Positions 8,455 to 17,057 of a stretch of DNA of 64,000 nucleotides are shown one piece after another. Both the position numbers and the translations under genes were made by a program. The DNA comes from Castellaniella sp. (GTDB lineage: Bacteria; Pseudomonadota; Gammaproteobacteria; Burkholderiales; Burkholderiaceae_B). The stretch covers positions 62,001 through 126,000 of the forward strand of contig NZ_SCQN01000011.1 in assembly GCF_004321985.1 (NCBI RefSeq), in the 5' to 3' direction. The notes beneath the pieces are model-generated. The model did not search any database. It was not told the origin of the DNA and was given only the letters and a program-made list of their open reading frames with translations. Each line of letters begins with the position of its first letter. Position 1 is the stretch's first letter.

Positions 8455-9717
8455 ATGGCCACCACACGCGGGGTACAGGAATCCGGCGCGGAGCTGATCC
8501 CGGGGGCGCTGTCGTCCATTCGGGTCCTGGATCTGTCCCGGGTGCTGGCCGGTCCCTGGGCTACGCAGATTCTGGCGGACCTGGGGGCTGACGTCATCAA
8601 GGTCGAACGGCCCGGCACGGGAGACGACACCCGCTCCTGGGGGCCACCCTGGTTCTCGGGAGAACAACCGGGTGATCAGGTAGCGGCCTACTACCTGTGC
8701 GCCAACCGCAACAAACGTTCGGTCACGATCGATATTGGCGTCGCCGAGGGGCAGGCGCTGATCCGGGATCTGGCCGGCAGGAGCGACGTGCTGGTCGAGA
8801 ACTTCAAGGTCGGCGGCTTGGCTCGTTATGGGCTGGATTATGAAAGCCTCCATGCGCTGAATCCTGGCCTGGTGTATTGCTCCATCACGGGATTCGGGCA
8901 GACCGGCCCTTATGCGGCGCGTGCCGGGTACGATTTCCTGGTGCAAGGCCTGGGTGGCCTTATGAGCGTGACGGGACGTCCCGACGGTGAGCCGGGCGGC
9001 GGTCCGATGAAGGTCGGTGTGGCGTTGACCGACATTCTGACCGGGCTGTACGCCGCCAATGCGATCCAGGCTGCGTTGGCCGCGCGTGATCGAACCGGCG
9101 TGGGTCAGCATGTCGATATGGCGTTGCTCGACGTGCAGGTCGCCTGTCTGGCCAACCAGGCGATGAACTACCTGGCCACCGGGCATGATCCGGCACGCCT
9201 GGGGAACGCCCATCCCAGCATCGTGCCGTATCAGGACTTTCCGACGGCCGACGGCTACATGATCCTGGCCATCGGCAACGACGGCCAGTTCGCCCGGTTT
9301 TGCGCAGAGGCTGGGCAGCCCGACCTGTCGACGGATGCGCGCTTTGCCACGAACGAGGCGCGCGTGCGCAATCGGGACGCGCTCATCCCCATCCTGCGCC
9401 ACATGACCACGGCACGCACCACGGCTGCCTGGGTGCAGGCGCTTGAGGCTCGCGCCGTGCCTTGCGGGCCCATCAATGGGTTGACGGACGTTTTTGCCGA
9501 TCCGCAAGTGCGTGCGCGCGATCTGCGGATCACGATGGATTACCCGGGTGTAGGGCCGGTTCCGCTGGTCGCCAGCCCGATGCGGCTGTCTGACACGCCG
9601 GTGGATTACCGCCTGCCGCCGCCGTCCCTGGGCGCGCATACCGACGAGGTGCTGCGGGGCCTGCTGGGCATGAGTCCGCAGGCCATCCGCGCGTTGCGCG
9701 AACGTGACGTGATCTGA
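8455..9717 (+). CDS. CaiB/BaiF (class III) CoA-transferase, probably glutarate CoA-transferase
   Basis: Transfers CoA between carboxylic acids. 420 aa from the ATG at 8455; the track start at 8410 lies within gcdH. The N-terminus IRVLDLSRVLAGPWATQ, the segment VLVENFKVGGL and the motif AGYDFLVQGLGG, whose Asp at about D160 is the expected catalytic acyl carrier, are family hallmarks. GcdH-linked members (human SUGCT, bacterial neighbours of gcdH) activate glutarate using succinyl-CoA. The 10-bp spacing to gcdH supports that role. It closes the rightward catabolic operon; 217 bp without a gene follow. Confidence 0.85.
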   Translation: MATTRGVQESGAELIPGALSSIRVLDLSRVLAGPWATQILADLGADVIKVERPGTGDDTRSWGPPWFSGEQPGDQVAAYYLCANRNKRSVTIDIGVAEGQALIRDLAGRSDVLVENFKVGGLARYGLDYESLHALNPGLVYCSITGFGQTGPYAARAGYDFLVQGLGGLMSVTGRPDGEPGGGPMKVGVALTDILTGLYAANAIQAALAARDRTGVGQHVDMALLDVQVACLANQAMNYLATGHDPARLGNAHPSIVPYQDFPTADGYMILAIGNDGQFARFCAEAGQPDLSTDARFATNEARVRNRDALIPILRHMTTARTTAAWVQALEARAVPCGPINGLTDVFADPQVRARDLRITMDYPGVGPVPLVASPMRLSDTPVDYRLPPPSLGAHTDEVLRGLLGMSPQAIRALRERDVI

Positions 9718-9880
9718 CTGTTCGGGGTCTGACGTGGCGCAGCGCGTGAGCGCCGACCGTTCGGCTTGCAGTGTTTCCGTCCGTGGTGTCTCCGCGCCAG
9801 CGGATTTGAGCGACGTCAATTTTCGTGCTTATTGGGCGCATACCGCCACCGCGTTCATCCGACGCCACTGTTTCCGTCCT

Positions 9881-9886
9881 TATGAT
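9881..9886 (+). promoter_or_regulatory. Possible -10 box (TATGAT) of the PepSY/DUF2271 operon
   Basis: TATGAT lies 49 bp before the GTG of the small PepSY gene, in the 217-bp gap after the CoA-transferase. No good -35 is visible, so this is a weak call. Confidence 0.25.
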
Positions 9887-9934
9887 AGAGGCATGGCTGC
9901 CGCCCGGCGGTAGCCGGATGAATGAGGACCCGCC

Positions 9935-10297
9935 GTGAAGAAATCCTGGAACACGTTCGGCGCCTGTCTGTTGGCCGCGTCGCTGGGCCTGGCTGCTGGG
10001 CCGGCGACGGCCAGTGATGACTGCGACGCGCCCGTCGCACGCTGGCAGACTCGAGAAGCCGTCACCCAAGTGGCCCGCCAGAAGGGTTGGGATCTGAAAC
10101 GCGTCAAGATCGACGAAGGCTGCTATGAAGTCCGCGGTGAGGATGCTCAGGGCCGCGCCTTCAAGGCCAAGCTCGATCCCGAGACGCTGGAGATCGTGAA
10201 GATCAAGTATCGCGACCACGGTGATCGTGATCGCGACCGCCGTCGCGACCAGGACCATCGGGATTCCCCCGGTGCCGCGCCGGGCGCGGCCGACTGA
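9935..10297 (+). CDS. Small secreted PepSY-domain protein
   Basis: 120-aa periplasmic protein. It has a clear signal peptide (KKSWNTFGACLLAASLGLAAG, site near ATA-SDD). A single PepSY-like unit follows: TREAVTQVARQKGWDLKRVKIDEGCYEVRGEDAQGR, then LDPETLEIVKIKYR. Two cysteines (CDAP and EGCY) may form a disulfide. The C-terminus is a charged DRDRDRR run ending in Pro/Ala. It starts at GTG with GAGG about 7 nt upstream. The next gene follows after 22 bp. PepSY domains are small binding or inhibitory units often found with membrane flavoproteins and ferric reductases, which fits this operon. Its ligand is unknown. Confidence 0.75.
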   Translation: MKKSWNTFGACLLAASLGLAAGPATASDDCDAPVARWQTREAVTQVARQKGWDLKRVKIDEGCYEVRGEDAQGRAFKAKLDPETLEIVKIKYRDHGDRDRDRRRDQDHRDSPGAAPGAAD

Positions 10298-10319
10298 AAC
10301 TTCCACAGGAGCATTGTCC

Positions 10320-10796
10320 ATGAAGACCTTTTCAATTGCGGCCCTGCTGGCCGCCACCACCTTGGCCGTTCCCGCCTTGGCGCAGGGCCGCACGGTGACA
10401 TTGTCCATGACTCTGAAGAACTATGGTGGCGATGGCGCCTACTTGGCGGTCTACCTGACCGATGCCCGGGGCGCTCTCGCGGGCACATTGTGGGTGGCGG
10501 GCCGCAAGGCCAAGTATTACAAGCACCTGGGCGATTGGAAACGGCTGTCGGCCGGGCACACGGCTGGGCTGGATGGCGTGACGGGCGCCAGCGTGGGTGA
10601 GGGCCGGACGCTGAAGGTGACGGCCGATCTGGCCGACGCCTTGTTCGATGCTGGCTACGAGATTCACGTCGACGCTGCCGTGGAGGACATGCGCGACAGC
10701 CCGTCCGAAATCCGCGTTCCATTGACCACGGCTGGCGCTGGCCAGTCCACCGCCGGCCGCCAGTTCATTCAGTCATTTTCTTATCAGGTGAAGTGA
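10320..10796 (+). CDS. DUF2271 secreted protein
   Basis: 158-aa exported protein with a signal peptide (MKTFSIAALLAATTLAVPALA-QG). The mature part resembles the DUF2271 family: YLAVYLTDARGALAGTLWVAGRKAKYYKHLGDW and DGVTGASVGEGRTLKV. The ATG at 10320 is used because the signal peptide begins there; the track start at 10221 is within the PepSY gene. Its TGA overlaps the GTG of the following PepSY-reductase fusion, so the two are translationally coupled. DUF2271 genes often sit beside PepSY membrane reductases and ApbE. The motif DGVTGAS resembles the ApbE flavinylation target site D-x-x-T/S-G-A-T/S. That suggests, by inference only, that this could be the protein carrying covalent FMN. Confidence 0.75.
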   Translation: MKTFSIAALLAATTLAVPALAQGRTVTLSMTLKNYGGDGAYLAVYLTDARGALAGTLWVAGRKAKYYKHLGDWKRLSAGHTAGLDGVTGASVGEGRTLKVTADLADALFDAGYEIHVDAAVEDMRDSPSEIRVPLTTAGAGQSTAGRQFIQSFSYQVK

Positions 10797-13012
10797 TCGT
10801 CGTGCAATGGCGGCAGGTTCATCGCTGGCTGGGTCTGTGGGCCGGGACTCTCGCCCTGGTGGCCGGGGTCACCGGATTGGTCCTGGCCTTCTTCCCGGTG
10901 CGCGACACCTGGCAGGCCGTCCAGGCTGAACCGGGTCTGACGGTGGCGGTCGTCGCGCAGCGGGCGGCAGACCGAATTCCCGGGATCGAGGAGATCCGCC
11001 GCCTGCCGTCCGGGGATATCGTCGTCTATTTCTTCGACGGCGGCCAAGCCCGCGCCAGCCGGATCGATCCGGCCAGTGGCCAGGCGCTGGGCGACTACCA
11101 GGCGTCCGCCGTCGAGCGCTGGGTGCGCAATCTGCACCGGTCCTTCATGCTGAACGATCCGGGCCGTCTGGGGGCGGCTGCGGTTGCGCTGGCCATGCTG
11201 CTGCTGACGCTGTCCGGGACGCTGATGCTGGTCCGGCGTCTGGGTGGCTGGCGTCGTCTCGTTTCCGAACGTATTCGCGGAACCACGGCCCAGCGCATCC
11301 ACGGGGTCAGCGGCCGCACCTTGGTGCTGGTCCTGGCCTTGTCCTCGCTGACCGCGCTCTACATGAGCGCGACGACCTTCAGCCTGATTCCAGCTGACTC
11401 GGGCACGGAGCCTGACGTCGTATCCGCGCCCGCCGAGCAGCCGGACCGAGCAGCGGAATCCCTGCCGTTGCTGCAGGCTCTGTCGGCCAACAGCCTGCGC
11501 AAGCTGAATTTTCCAGCGGCGGATGACCCGGAGGACGTCTGGACTGTTTCCACCGATGCCGGCGATGGCTGGATCGACCGGCGCAGCGGCAATATGCTGG
11601 CCTGGCAGCCGGCGGCCACGACCCGTATCCTTTATGACTGGGTCTACGCTTTGCACACCGGCCAAGGCTTGTGGGCCTGGGCCCTGGTCCTGTCCCTGGT
11701 CGGCCTGTGCATCCCGGTCTTCTGGGTGTCCGGGCTCCTGACCTGGCGCGAGGGCCGAGGTCGGGTACCGCGCCTGGCGGACAATAGCCCGGCGCGCCGG
11801 GCCGATGTGCTGATCTTCGTGGCCAGCGAGGGCGGCACGACCTGGGGCTTTGCCAAGGCCCTGCATGACGCCCTGGTGCGCAATGGTCATGTGGTCCACA
11901 CTGCGCCGCTGGAACGGTTCCAGGCGCCAGGCTCCGCCCGCCAAGTGTTCATCCTGGCGGCTTCCTATGGCGATGGTCAGGCCCCGGCCCATGCGGCACG
12001 AGCGCTGGACCGGATCGCTGGTCTGGCGACCGGGGCCATACCTGTGTCTGTACTGGGCTTCGGCGACCGTCAGTTCCCGGCCTTCTGCGGCTATGCCGAG
12101 GCGCTGGATCGGGTCCTGCGAGCCTCCGGCTGGCCACAAACCCTGCCGCTGGAGTGCATCCATCAGCAGTCGGCGCAGCAGTTCGGCCGCTGGGGGACGG
12201 TCCTGTCCGAGGCATTGGGTGAAAGACTGACGTTGAACTATGTGCCGCGTATCCCGCCGACCTTTTCCCTGGAATTGGCGGAACGGCAGGATTATGAGGG
12301 CGGCGGCGTCGGCCCAACCGCAATCCTGCGCCTGCGCTGGCAGGATCGCGGCTTATTCGCCCGGCTGCTGGGCAGGAGCATGCCGAATTTCAAGGCAGGC
12401 GATCTGGTGGGCGTCGTTCCACCCGGCAACCCGGTGCCTCGCTACTATTCCTTGGCCTCGAGTTTCCGCGATGGCTTTCTGGAAATTTGCGTTCGGCGGA
12501 TGCCTGACGGCGTCTGCTCCGGCTTCCTGTACGGGCTCAAGCCCGGCGACTGCATCCAGGCCTTCATCAAGTCCAACCCCGGTTTCACCCTGGATGCGTC
12601 GCGCCATCCCGTCGTGCTGATCGGGGCAGGCACCGGGGTTGCTCCCCTGGCTGGTTTCATCCGCGCCAATGCCCGCAAGACGCCCATGTTCCTGTACTTT
12701 GGGGCGCGCAATCCGGATCAGGACTTCTATTTTGGTACGGTCATCCGCCGCTGGCTGAGTGAAGGGCGGCTGTCCGCATTGTGCACGGCCTTTTCCAGGG
12801 TCAAGGGTGGTGGAGGCTATGTGCAGGACGCGCTGCGCCGCGACGCGGATCGCTTGCGGACGCTGGTCTCCAAGGGCGCCGTGCTGCGGGTCTGCGGGAG
12901 CCGGCCCATGGCGAGCGGGGTCGTCGAGGCGCTGAACGAAATCCTGGCTCCTCTGACCCTGAGCGTGCATCAGTTGCGGGAGAGAGGCCGCTATGCTGAA
13001 GACGTTTTCTGA
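10793..13012 (+). CDS. PepSY-membrane / flavodoxin / ferredoxin-reductase-like fusion oxidoreductase
   Basis: 739-aa inner-membrane flavoprotein likely to move electrons from NAD(P)H across the membrane. Residues about 1-330 form a PepSY-associated membrane domain with four hydrophobic segments and conserved histidines (QVHRWLGLWAG, LHRSF, RIHGVSGR, ALHTGQG). Residues about 345-480 are flavodoxin-like (FVASEGGTTWGFAKAL, AASYGDGQAP). From about 500 onward is a cytochrome-P450-reductase-like FAD/NAD(P) module with RYYSLASS (FAD), IGAGTGVAPLAGF (nucleotide) and VCGSRPMA. The GTG start overlaps the TGA of the DUF2271 gene, and its own end overlaps apbE by 20 bp. The physiological acceptor is not visible; iron, or a flavinylated DUF2271 protein, are possibilities. 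Confidence 0.8.
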   Translation: MIVVQWRQVHRWLGLWAGTLALVAGVTGLVLAFFPVRDTWQAVQAEPGLTVAVVAQRAADRIPGIEEIRRLPSGDIVVYFFDGGQARASRIDPASGQALGDYQASAVERWVRNLHRSFMLNDPGRLGAAAVALAMLLLTLSGTLMLVRRLGGWRRLVSERIRGTTAQRIHGVSGRTLVLVLALSSLTALYMSATTFSLIPADSGTEPDVVSAPAEQPDRAAESLPLLQALSANSLRKLNFPAADDPEDVWTVSTDAGDGWIDRRSGNMLAWQPAATTRILYDWVYALHTGQGLWAWALVLSLVGLCIPVFWVSGLLTWREGRGRVPRLADNSPARRADVLIFVASEGGTTWGFAKALHDALVRNGHVVHTAPLERFQAPGSARQVFILAASYGDGQAPAHAARALDRIAGLATGAIPVSVLGFGDRQFPAFCGYAEALDRVLRASGWPQTLPLECIHQQSAQQFGRWGTVLSEALGERLTLNYVPRIPPTFSLELAERQDYEGGGVGPTAILRLRWQDRGLFARLLGRSMPNFKAGDLVGVVPPGNPVPRYYSLASSFRDGFLEICVRRMPDGVCSGFLYGLKPGDCIQAFIKSNPGFTLDASRHPVVLIGAGTGVAPLAGFIRANARKTPMFLYFGARNPDQDFYFGTVIRRWLSEGRLSALCTAFSRVKGGGGYVQDALRRDADRLRTLVSKGAVLRVCGSRPMASGVVEALNEILAPLTLSVHQLRERGRYAEDVF

Positions 13013-13946
13013 TTTGACCGTCGAGTCGACCCTGAGCGGTCCCACCATGGGTACGCGCTGGGCGGCCCGTTATCAGGCACTGCCGGGCCTTGACCACGAG
13101 GCGCTGTCGCGCGATCTGGCTCAGGCCGTGGAATTGGTCGACGCGCAGATGTCGCCCTGGAAACCGGACAGCGATTTGATGCGTTTGAACCGGGCGGCGC
13201 CGGAGGAATGGGTGGCGCTGCCGGCAGCTATCCTCGAAGTACTGTCGCGGGCGATGGATGTCGGCACCTTGAGTGGCGGCGCTTATGATGCAGCTGTCGG
13301 CAGCCTGGTCAACGCCTGGGGCTTTGGAGCAACTGCGGACGTGCCTGATCCGGCCGCCATCCGGCAGGCTGCCGCCGACCATCGTCCGGCCCATCTTTGG
13401 CTGGACGTCGACCCGGTGCAGGGACGGGCGCGCAAGCGTGCACCCCTGTGCCTGGATCTGTGTGGGATCGCCAAGGGCTATGCCGTGGATCGGATGGCTC
13501 GGGTCATGGATCTGCACGGTATTGGCCACGCCCTGGTGAGCCTGGACGGAGAACTGCGGGCCTGTGGCGCCCGGGCCGACGGCCAATCTTGGGCGGTGGC
13601 CCTGGAAAGTCCGCAGGAAGGACGCCGCGCGGCACACGGGGTCATCGAACTGGCCGACCTTTCCGTAGCGACCTCGGGCGACTACCGCCACTGGGTCCAG
13701 GTAGGTGGTCAACGCCTGGCGCACACGATGGATGGCCGCCGGGCGGCGCCAGTGCACAATTCAGTGGCGTCCGTCACTGTGCTGGCGGCCACCTGCATGG
13801 ACGCTGATGCCTGGGCGACGGCGCTGCTGGTGGCGGGACCGGACGAAGGGCCGGGCCTGGCGCGACGCGTGGGGCTGGACGCCCTTTTCCTGCTGCGAAG
13901 AGAAGATCGGCTGGTGGAATTCGGACTGGGCCGCTTCGTGCCCTGA
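12993..13946 (+). CDS. apbE: FAD:protein FMN transferase (ApbE family)
   Basis: Attaches FMN covalently to Thr/Ser of target proteins using FAD. 317 aa with the expected SGPTMGTRWAARYQ, LDLCGIAKGYAVDRM (flavin/Mg site), VSLDGELRACG and the C-terminal Asp-rich metal region MDADAWATALL. Odd point: most ApbE proteins are exported lipoproteins, but no signal peptide or lipobox is visible here. The N-terminus goes straight into the domain, as in cytoplasmic or membrane-peripheral versions. It is the last gene of the PepSY/DUF2271 operon and overlaps the reductase gene. A target in the same operon is likely. It is convergent with the DevA-like gene, 21 bp away. Confidence 0.88.
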   Translation: MLKTFSDLTVESTLSGPTMGTRWAARYQALPGLDHEALSRDLAQAVELVDAQMSPWKPDSDLMRLNRAAPEEWVALPAAILEVLSRAMDVGTLSGGAYDAAVGSLVNAWGFGATADVPDPAAIRQAAADHRPAHLWLDVDPVQGRARKRAPLCLDLCGIAKGYAVDRMARVMDLHGIGHALVSLDGELRACGARADGQSWAVALESPQEGRRAAHGVIELADLSVATSGDYRHWVQVGGQRLAHTMDGRRAAPVHNSVASVTVLAATCMDADAWATALLVAGPDEGPGLARRVGLDALFLLRREDRLVEFGLGRFVP

Positions 13947-13967
13947 TCCCGTTCGTCGCGGCCGGGA

Positions 13968-14678
13968 TTATTCGAATGGCCGGCCTTCGCCCACTTCCTC
14001 GTGGGTAGCTCCATCTCGTATGCGGTAGATTCGTTTGAAGGTCGGGATGATTTTTTCATCGTGTGTCACCACGATGATGGCCGTCCGGTACTGTCGCGCC
14101 ATGTGGTGCAGGATGCGCACGACCGACAGGGCGCGTTCGCTGTCCAGAGGAGCCGTCGGTTCATCGGCCAGGATGACCGGCGGTCGGTTGATCAATCCGC
14201 GCGCGATGGCAACCCGCTGCTGTTCGCCGCCCGACAGTTGCTGGGGCATGGCATGCGCGCGGTGTTCGACCTCCAGCGCGGCCAGCACTTCCAGTGCACG
14301 GGCACGCGCTTGGCGCTTACCTGTGCCCGCCAGCATCGGCAGCAGCGCCACGTTGTCAGTGGCGTCCAGGAATGGGATCAGATAGGGCGCCTGGAAGATG
14401 AAGCCGATTCGGTCGCGGCGCAGTGCCCGCAGATCCTTCACGCGCCAGCCGTCGTCGTAGATGATCTCGCCGCCCAATGTCATGCGCCCGCTGGTCGGAT
14501 CGATCACGGCCCCAAGGCACTTCAGCAGTGTGCTCTTGCCCGAGCCCGACGGGCCGATCAGACCCACGACCTCCCCGGCCGCGACCGACAGGTTGACGTC
14601 GCGCAGGGCCAGCACGGACGTATCGCCCTGGCCATAGCGTTTGCTCAGGCCTTCAATGAGGATGCCGGAATCATTCAT
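13968..14678 (-). CDS. ABC exporter ATP-binding protein, DevA/LolD-MacB type
   Basis: 236-aa cytoplasmic ATPase of a periplasm-spanning exporter. Walker A is GPSGSGKST, the signature [15 protein letters not shown] and Walker B VILADEPTAPLDS. The family usually reads DEPTaaLD, so the proline is a small deviation. It is last in the minus-strand series, 5 bp after the FtsX-like permease and preceded by an HlyD adaptor gene. That HlyD-FtsX-ATPase order is the DevBCA arrangement. In cyanobacteria DevBCA with TolC exports glycolipids; the cargo here is unknown. It is the distal gene of the phaC-headed run. Confidence 0.85.
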   Translation of the reverse strand: MNDSGILIEGLSKRYGQGDTSVLALRDVNLSVAAGEVVGLIGPSGSGKSTLLKCLGAVIDPTSGRMTLGGEIIYDDGWRVKDLRALRRDRIGFIFQAPYLIPFLDATDNVALLPMLAGTGKRQARARALEVLAALEVEHRAHAMPQQLSGGEQQRVAIARGLINRPPVILADEPTAPLDSERALSVVRILHHMARQYRTAIIVVTHDEKIIPTFKRIYRIRDGATHEEVGEGRPFE

Positions 14679-14683
14679 GACAT

Positions 14684-15886
14684 TCAGCCGATCGCGTTGG
14701 CAGGATCGACCCGTAGGGCGACGCGGATGGCTACCAGACTGGCCAGAGCGCAGATCAGCAGGATGGCCGCCAGACCTGCGATAGAATCCGCCGGCATCAG
14801 CAGCACGTACTTGGGAAAGAGGGGGGCGGAGAACGTCGCTGCGATCTTGCCCACCATGAAGCCGATCAATCCCAGGGCCAGGGCCTGCTGCAGGATCAGC
14901 CCGGCAATGGTGCGGTTGCGCGCGCCGATCAGCTTGAGCACGGCGATTTCGCGGATCTTGTCCATGGTCAGGGTGTAGATGATGAAGGCCACGATGGCCG
15001 GGCTGACCAAAGCGAGAATCACCAGGAACATGCCGATCTGCCGCGCCGAAGAAGCAACCAGCTTGTCCACCAGAATGGTTTCCATCTGTGCCCGCGTGTA
15101 GACGGACAGGTGCGCCCAGCGCCGGATCCGGGCGGCAAGCTCGTCGGCATCCGCGCCTGGTGCCAGTGTCACCAGGACGGCATTGACGTACGGGTTGGCC
15201 GCCTGACTTTCGAGCACGGCTCGGAGGGCCGAATCGTTCCCAGGCTGGTTCAGGCCAGGGTTGGCCGATGCGCGCCGGCGACTCTGCCAGATGGCGTCGT
15301 TGTCTTTCTGGAACTGGGCCTGCTGCGCGTCTTTCAGCGGAATGAAGACCATCGGATCACCGCTGGAGGATACCGTGCGTCGGGTTTGGCCGACGACGGT
15401 GTATTCATGGCGGCGGATGGTGATCCGGTCGCTCAGGACGAAGCCGGTCGCCACGTCCGCCACCGCTTCGTAGTGGCCCAGGACGATCTGGCGGCCGGCC
15501 ACCAGATGCGGCGGCCAGCCTGGGGTCGCGCCCGGGATGCCCGGGGCTACGCCTACCACCATGATACGGACGTCACGGTCGCGATGGCGCGCCTGCATGG
15601 TCAGGTAGGTGACGTTGGCCGCCTGAGCCACGCCCTGCAGTCCCAGGATTTGGCGGTAGGCGTCGTCCGGGAGGCTGGAGTTTTCGGCATACGGTCCCTG
15701 GGTGCTGCGCTGCACGACCCACAGGTCGGCACTGCTGTTGTCCAGCAAGGCCTGCGCGTCGGCGACCAGGCCCCGGTAGACACCCGCCATGATCAGCGTG
15801 ACACCGATCAGCGGGCCCAGGCCGATGCCGGTAAACAGGAATTTTCCCCAGGCATGCAGGATGTCGCGTCCGGCCAGGCTGATCAT
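14684..15886 (-). CDS. ABC exporter permease, DevC/FtsX-like
   Basis: 400-aa inner-membrane permease with the four-helix MacB/FtsX layout. A first helix (about 16-38, LFTGIGLGPLIGVTLIMAGVY) is followed by a large periplasmic domain to about residue 280. Three helices come at the C-terminus (MFLVILALVSPAIVAFIIYTL, AGLILQQALALGLIGFMVG, IAGLAAILLICALASLVAI). IREIAVLKLIGARNRTI is the typical coupling helix of FtsX permeases. Its start overlaps the stop of the HlyD-like gene by 4 bp (ATGA) and its stop is 5 bp before the ATPase, so the three are translated together. Confidence 0.85.
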   Translation of the reverse strand: MISLAGRDILHAWGKFLFTGIGLGPLIGVTLIMAGVYRGLVADAQALLDNSSADLWVVQRSTQGPYAENSSLPDDAYRQILGLQGVAQAANVTYLTMQARHRDRDVRIMVVGVAPGIPGATPGWPPHLVAGRQIVLGHYEAVADVATGFVLSDRITIRRHEYTVVGQTRRTVSSSGDPMVFIPLKDAQQAQFQKDNDAIWQSRRRASANPGLNQPGNDSALRAVLESQAANPYVNAVLVTLAPGADADELAARIRRWAHLSVYTRAQMETILVDKLVASSARQIGMFLVILALVSPAIVAFIIYTLTMDKIREIAVLKLIGARNRTIAGLILQQALALGLIGFMVGKIAATFSAPLFPKYVLLMPADSIAGLAAILLICALASLVAIRVALRVDPANAIG

Positions 15887-17037
15887 GTCGCAGGCTCCGA
15901 CTGGGCCTGGCCGGTGTCGCGGACCCGGCTGCGGGCCGTCAGCGGACTGGCGCTATGGACGATGACGAGATCGCCGACCCGTAGTCCGTCCAGCACCTGG
16001 ACCATGCCTCGAGCATCGGTGGCTCCGACGCGGATGGGCGTGAACGTCGGATGCCCATCCTGAAGTCGCCAGACCCCCGGTTGTCCCTTCTGATGGCGGA
16101 TGGCCGAGTTGGACACCACGGGGCCAGGTGAAGTGGCTGGCAATTCCACCGTGGTTTCCGCCAATTCACCCAGGGCTGGCGGTGGAGTGGGCAGGGTATC
16201 GAAGGCGACTTTGACCAGCAGCTCTTCGGTGATTGCGTCGGCAACCGGTTCGATGCGGGCGATCTTGCCACCGACCGGATCCGGCCCGCGGGATCGCAGC
16301 ACGATCCGGGCCGTCAGCCCTTCGGACAGACCGGCGGGGCCCGCCTGATCAAAGCGCGCGTTGATCCAGAGCGTATCCGGCGCGATCACCTGGACGACCG
16401 TCTGTCCGGCCATCAAGGTCGTGCCTGGATCCGCCTCGCGGGTGAGGACGAAGCCATCGATGGGCGAGACCAGTGTCAGATTGCGCCGCAGGGTGTGCAG
16501 TGCGGCCAGCTCAGCTTGCAGACGTTCGATGTCCTGCGTGGTGGCTTGCAGGGCGGCCTGTGCCAGATTTAGTTCGTGCCGCTTGTCGCTGGCGGTTTCC
16601 TCGCTGATGGCCGATGCCTTCAACAGCGTTTCATAGCGGTGTAGCTGGACCTGGGCCCGGTCCTGGCGGATGCGGGATTCCCGCGCCATGACATGCGCGC
16701 GAGACAGCGCCGCCACCTGGGCCCGGATGCGATCGTCCAGGTCCACCGGGTCAAGTTCGCCCAGCGTCTGGCCCGCTCGTACGGCGTCGCCCACGTCCAC
16801 GTCCAGCCGTAACACCCGCCCCGTCAGGGTCGGGCCTATCCGGTGGACCTGGCGGGCCTCAACCGTGCCGATGCCAAAGCGTACCGGGTGGATGGAGGCC
16901 TCCTGGATCCGGGCCGTGGTCACCGGAATGCGGGCCAGCGGCCCGGATTGCAGGACGACATACAGAAACAGCCCCAGCAGGACCAGTCCCAATGCAGCCA
17001 GCGACGCGTGTTTCCGGTTGAAGGGCAGAGTCTTCAT
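15883..17037 (-). CDS. HlyD-family periplasmic adaptor, DevB type
   Basis: 384-aa membrane-fusion protein that would bridge the DevCA-type transporter and an outer-membrane factor. One N-terminal anchor helix (LAALGLVLLGLFLYVVLQ) is followed by a biotinyl-lipoyl half (VRAGQTLGELDPVDLDDR). A coiled-coil hairpin follows (about 115-210, RIRQDRAQVQLHRYETLL...), then the return lipoyl half (LVSPIDGFVLTREADPGTT) and a beta-barrel. I start at ATG 17037 (MKTLPFNRK) because the anchor follows at once; the longer track ORF runs into phaB in another frame. It follows phaB by 20 bp. No outer-membrane factor is encoded beside it, so it may share the TolC-type protein encoded earlier in the run. Confidence 0.85.
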   Translation of the reverse strand: MKTLPFNRKHASLAALGLVLLGLFLYVVLQSGPLARIPVTTARIQEASIHPVRFGIGTVEARQVHRIGPTLTGRVLRLDVDVGDAVRAGQTLGELDPVDLDDRIRAQVAALSRAHVMARESRIRQDRAQVQLHRYETLLKASAISEETASDKRHELNLAQAALQATTQDIERLQAELAALHTLRRNLTLVSPIDGFVLTREADPGTTLMAGQTVVQVIAPDTLWINARFDQAGPAGLSEGLTARIVLRSRGPDPVGGKIARIEPVADAITEELLVKVAFDTLPTPPPALGELAETTVELPATSPGPVVSNSAIRHQKGQPGVWRLQDGHPTFTPIRVGATDARGMVQVLDGLRVGDLVIVHSASPLTARSRVRDTGQAQSEPAT

Positions 17038-17057
17038 GGGCGCGCTCCGATCCCTGA

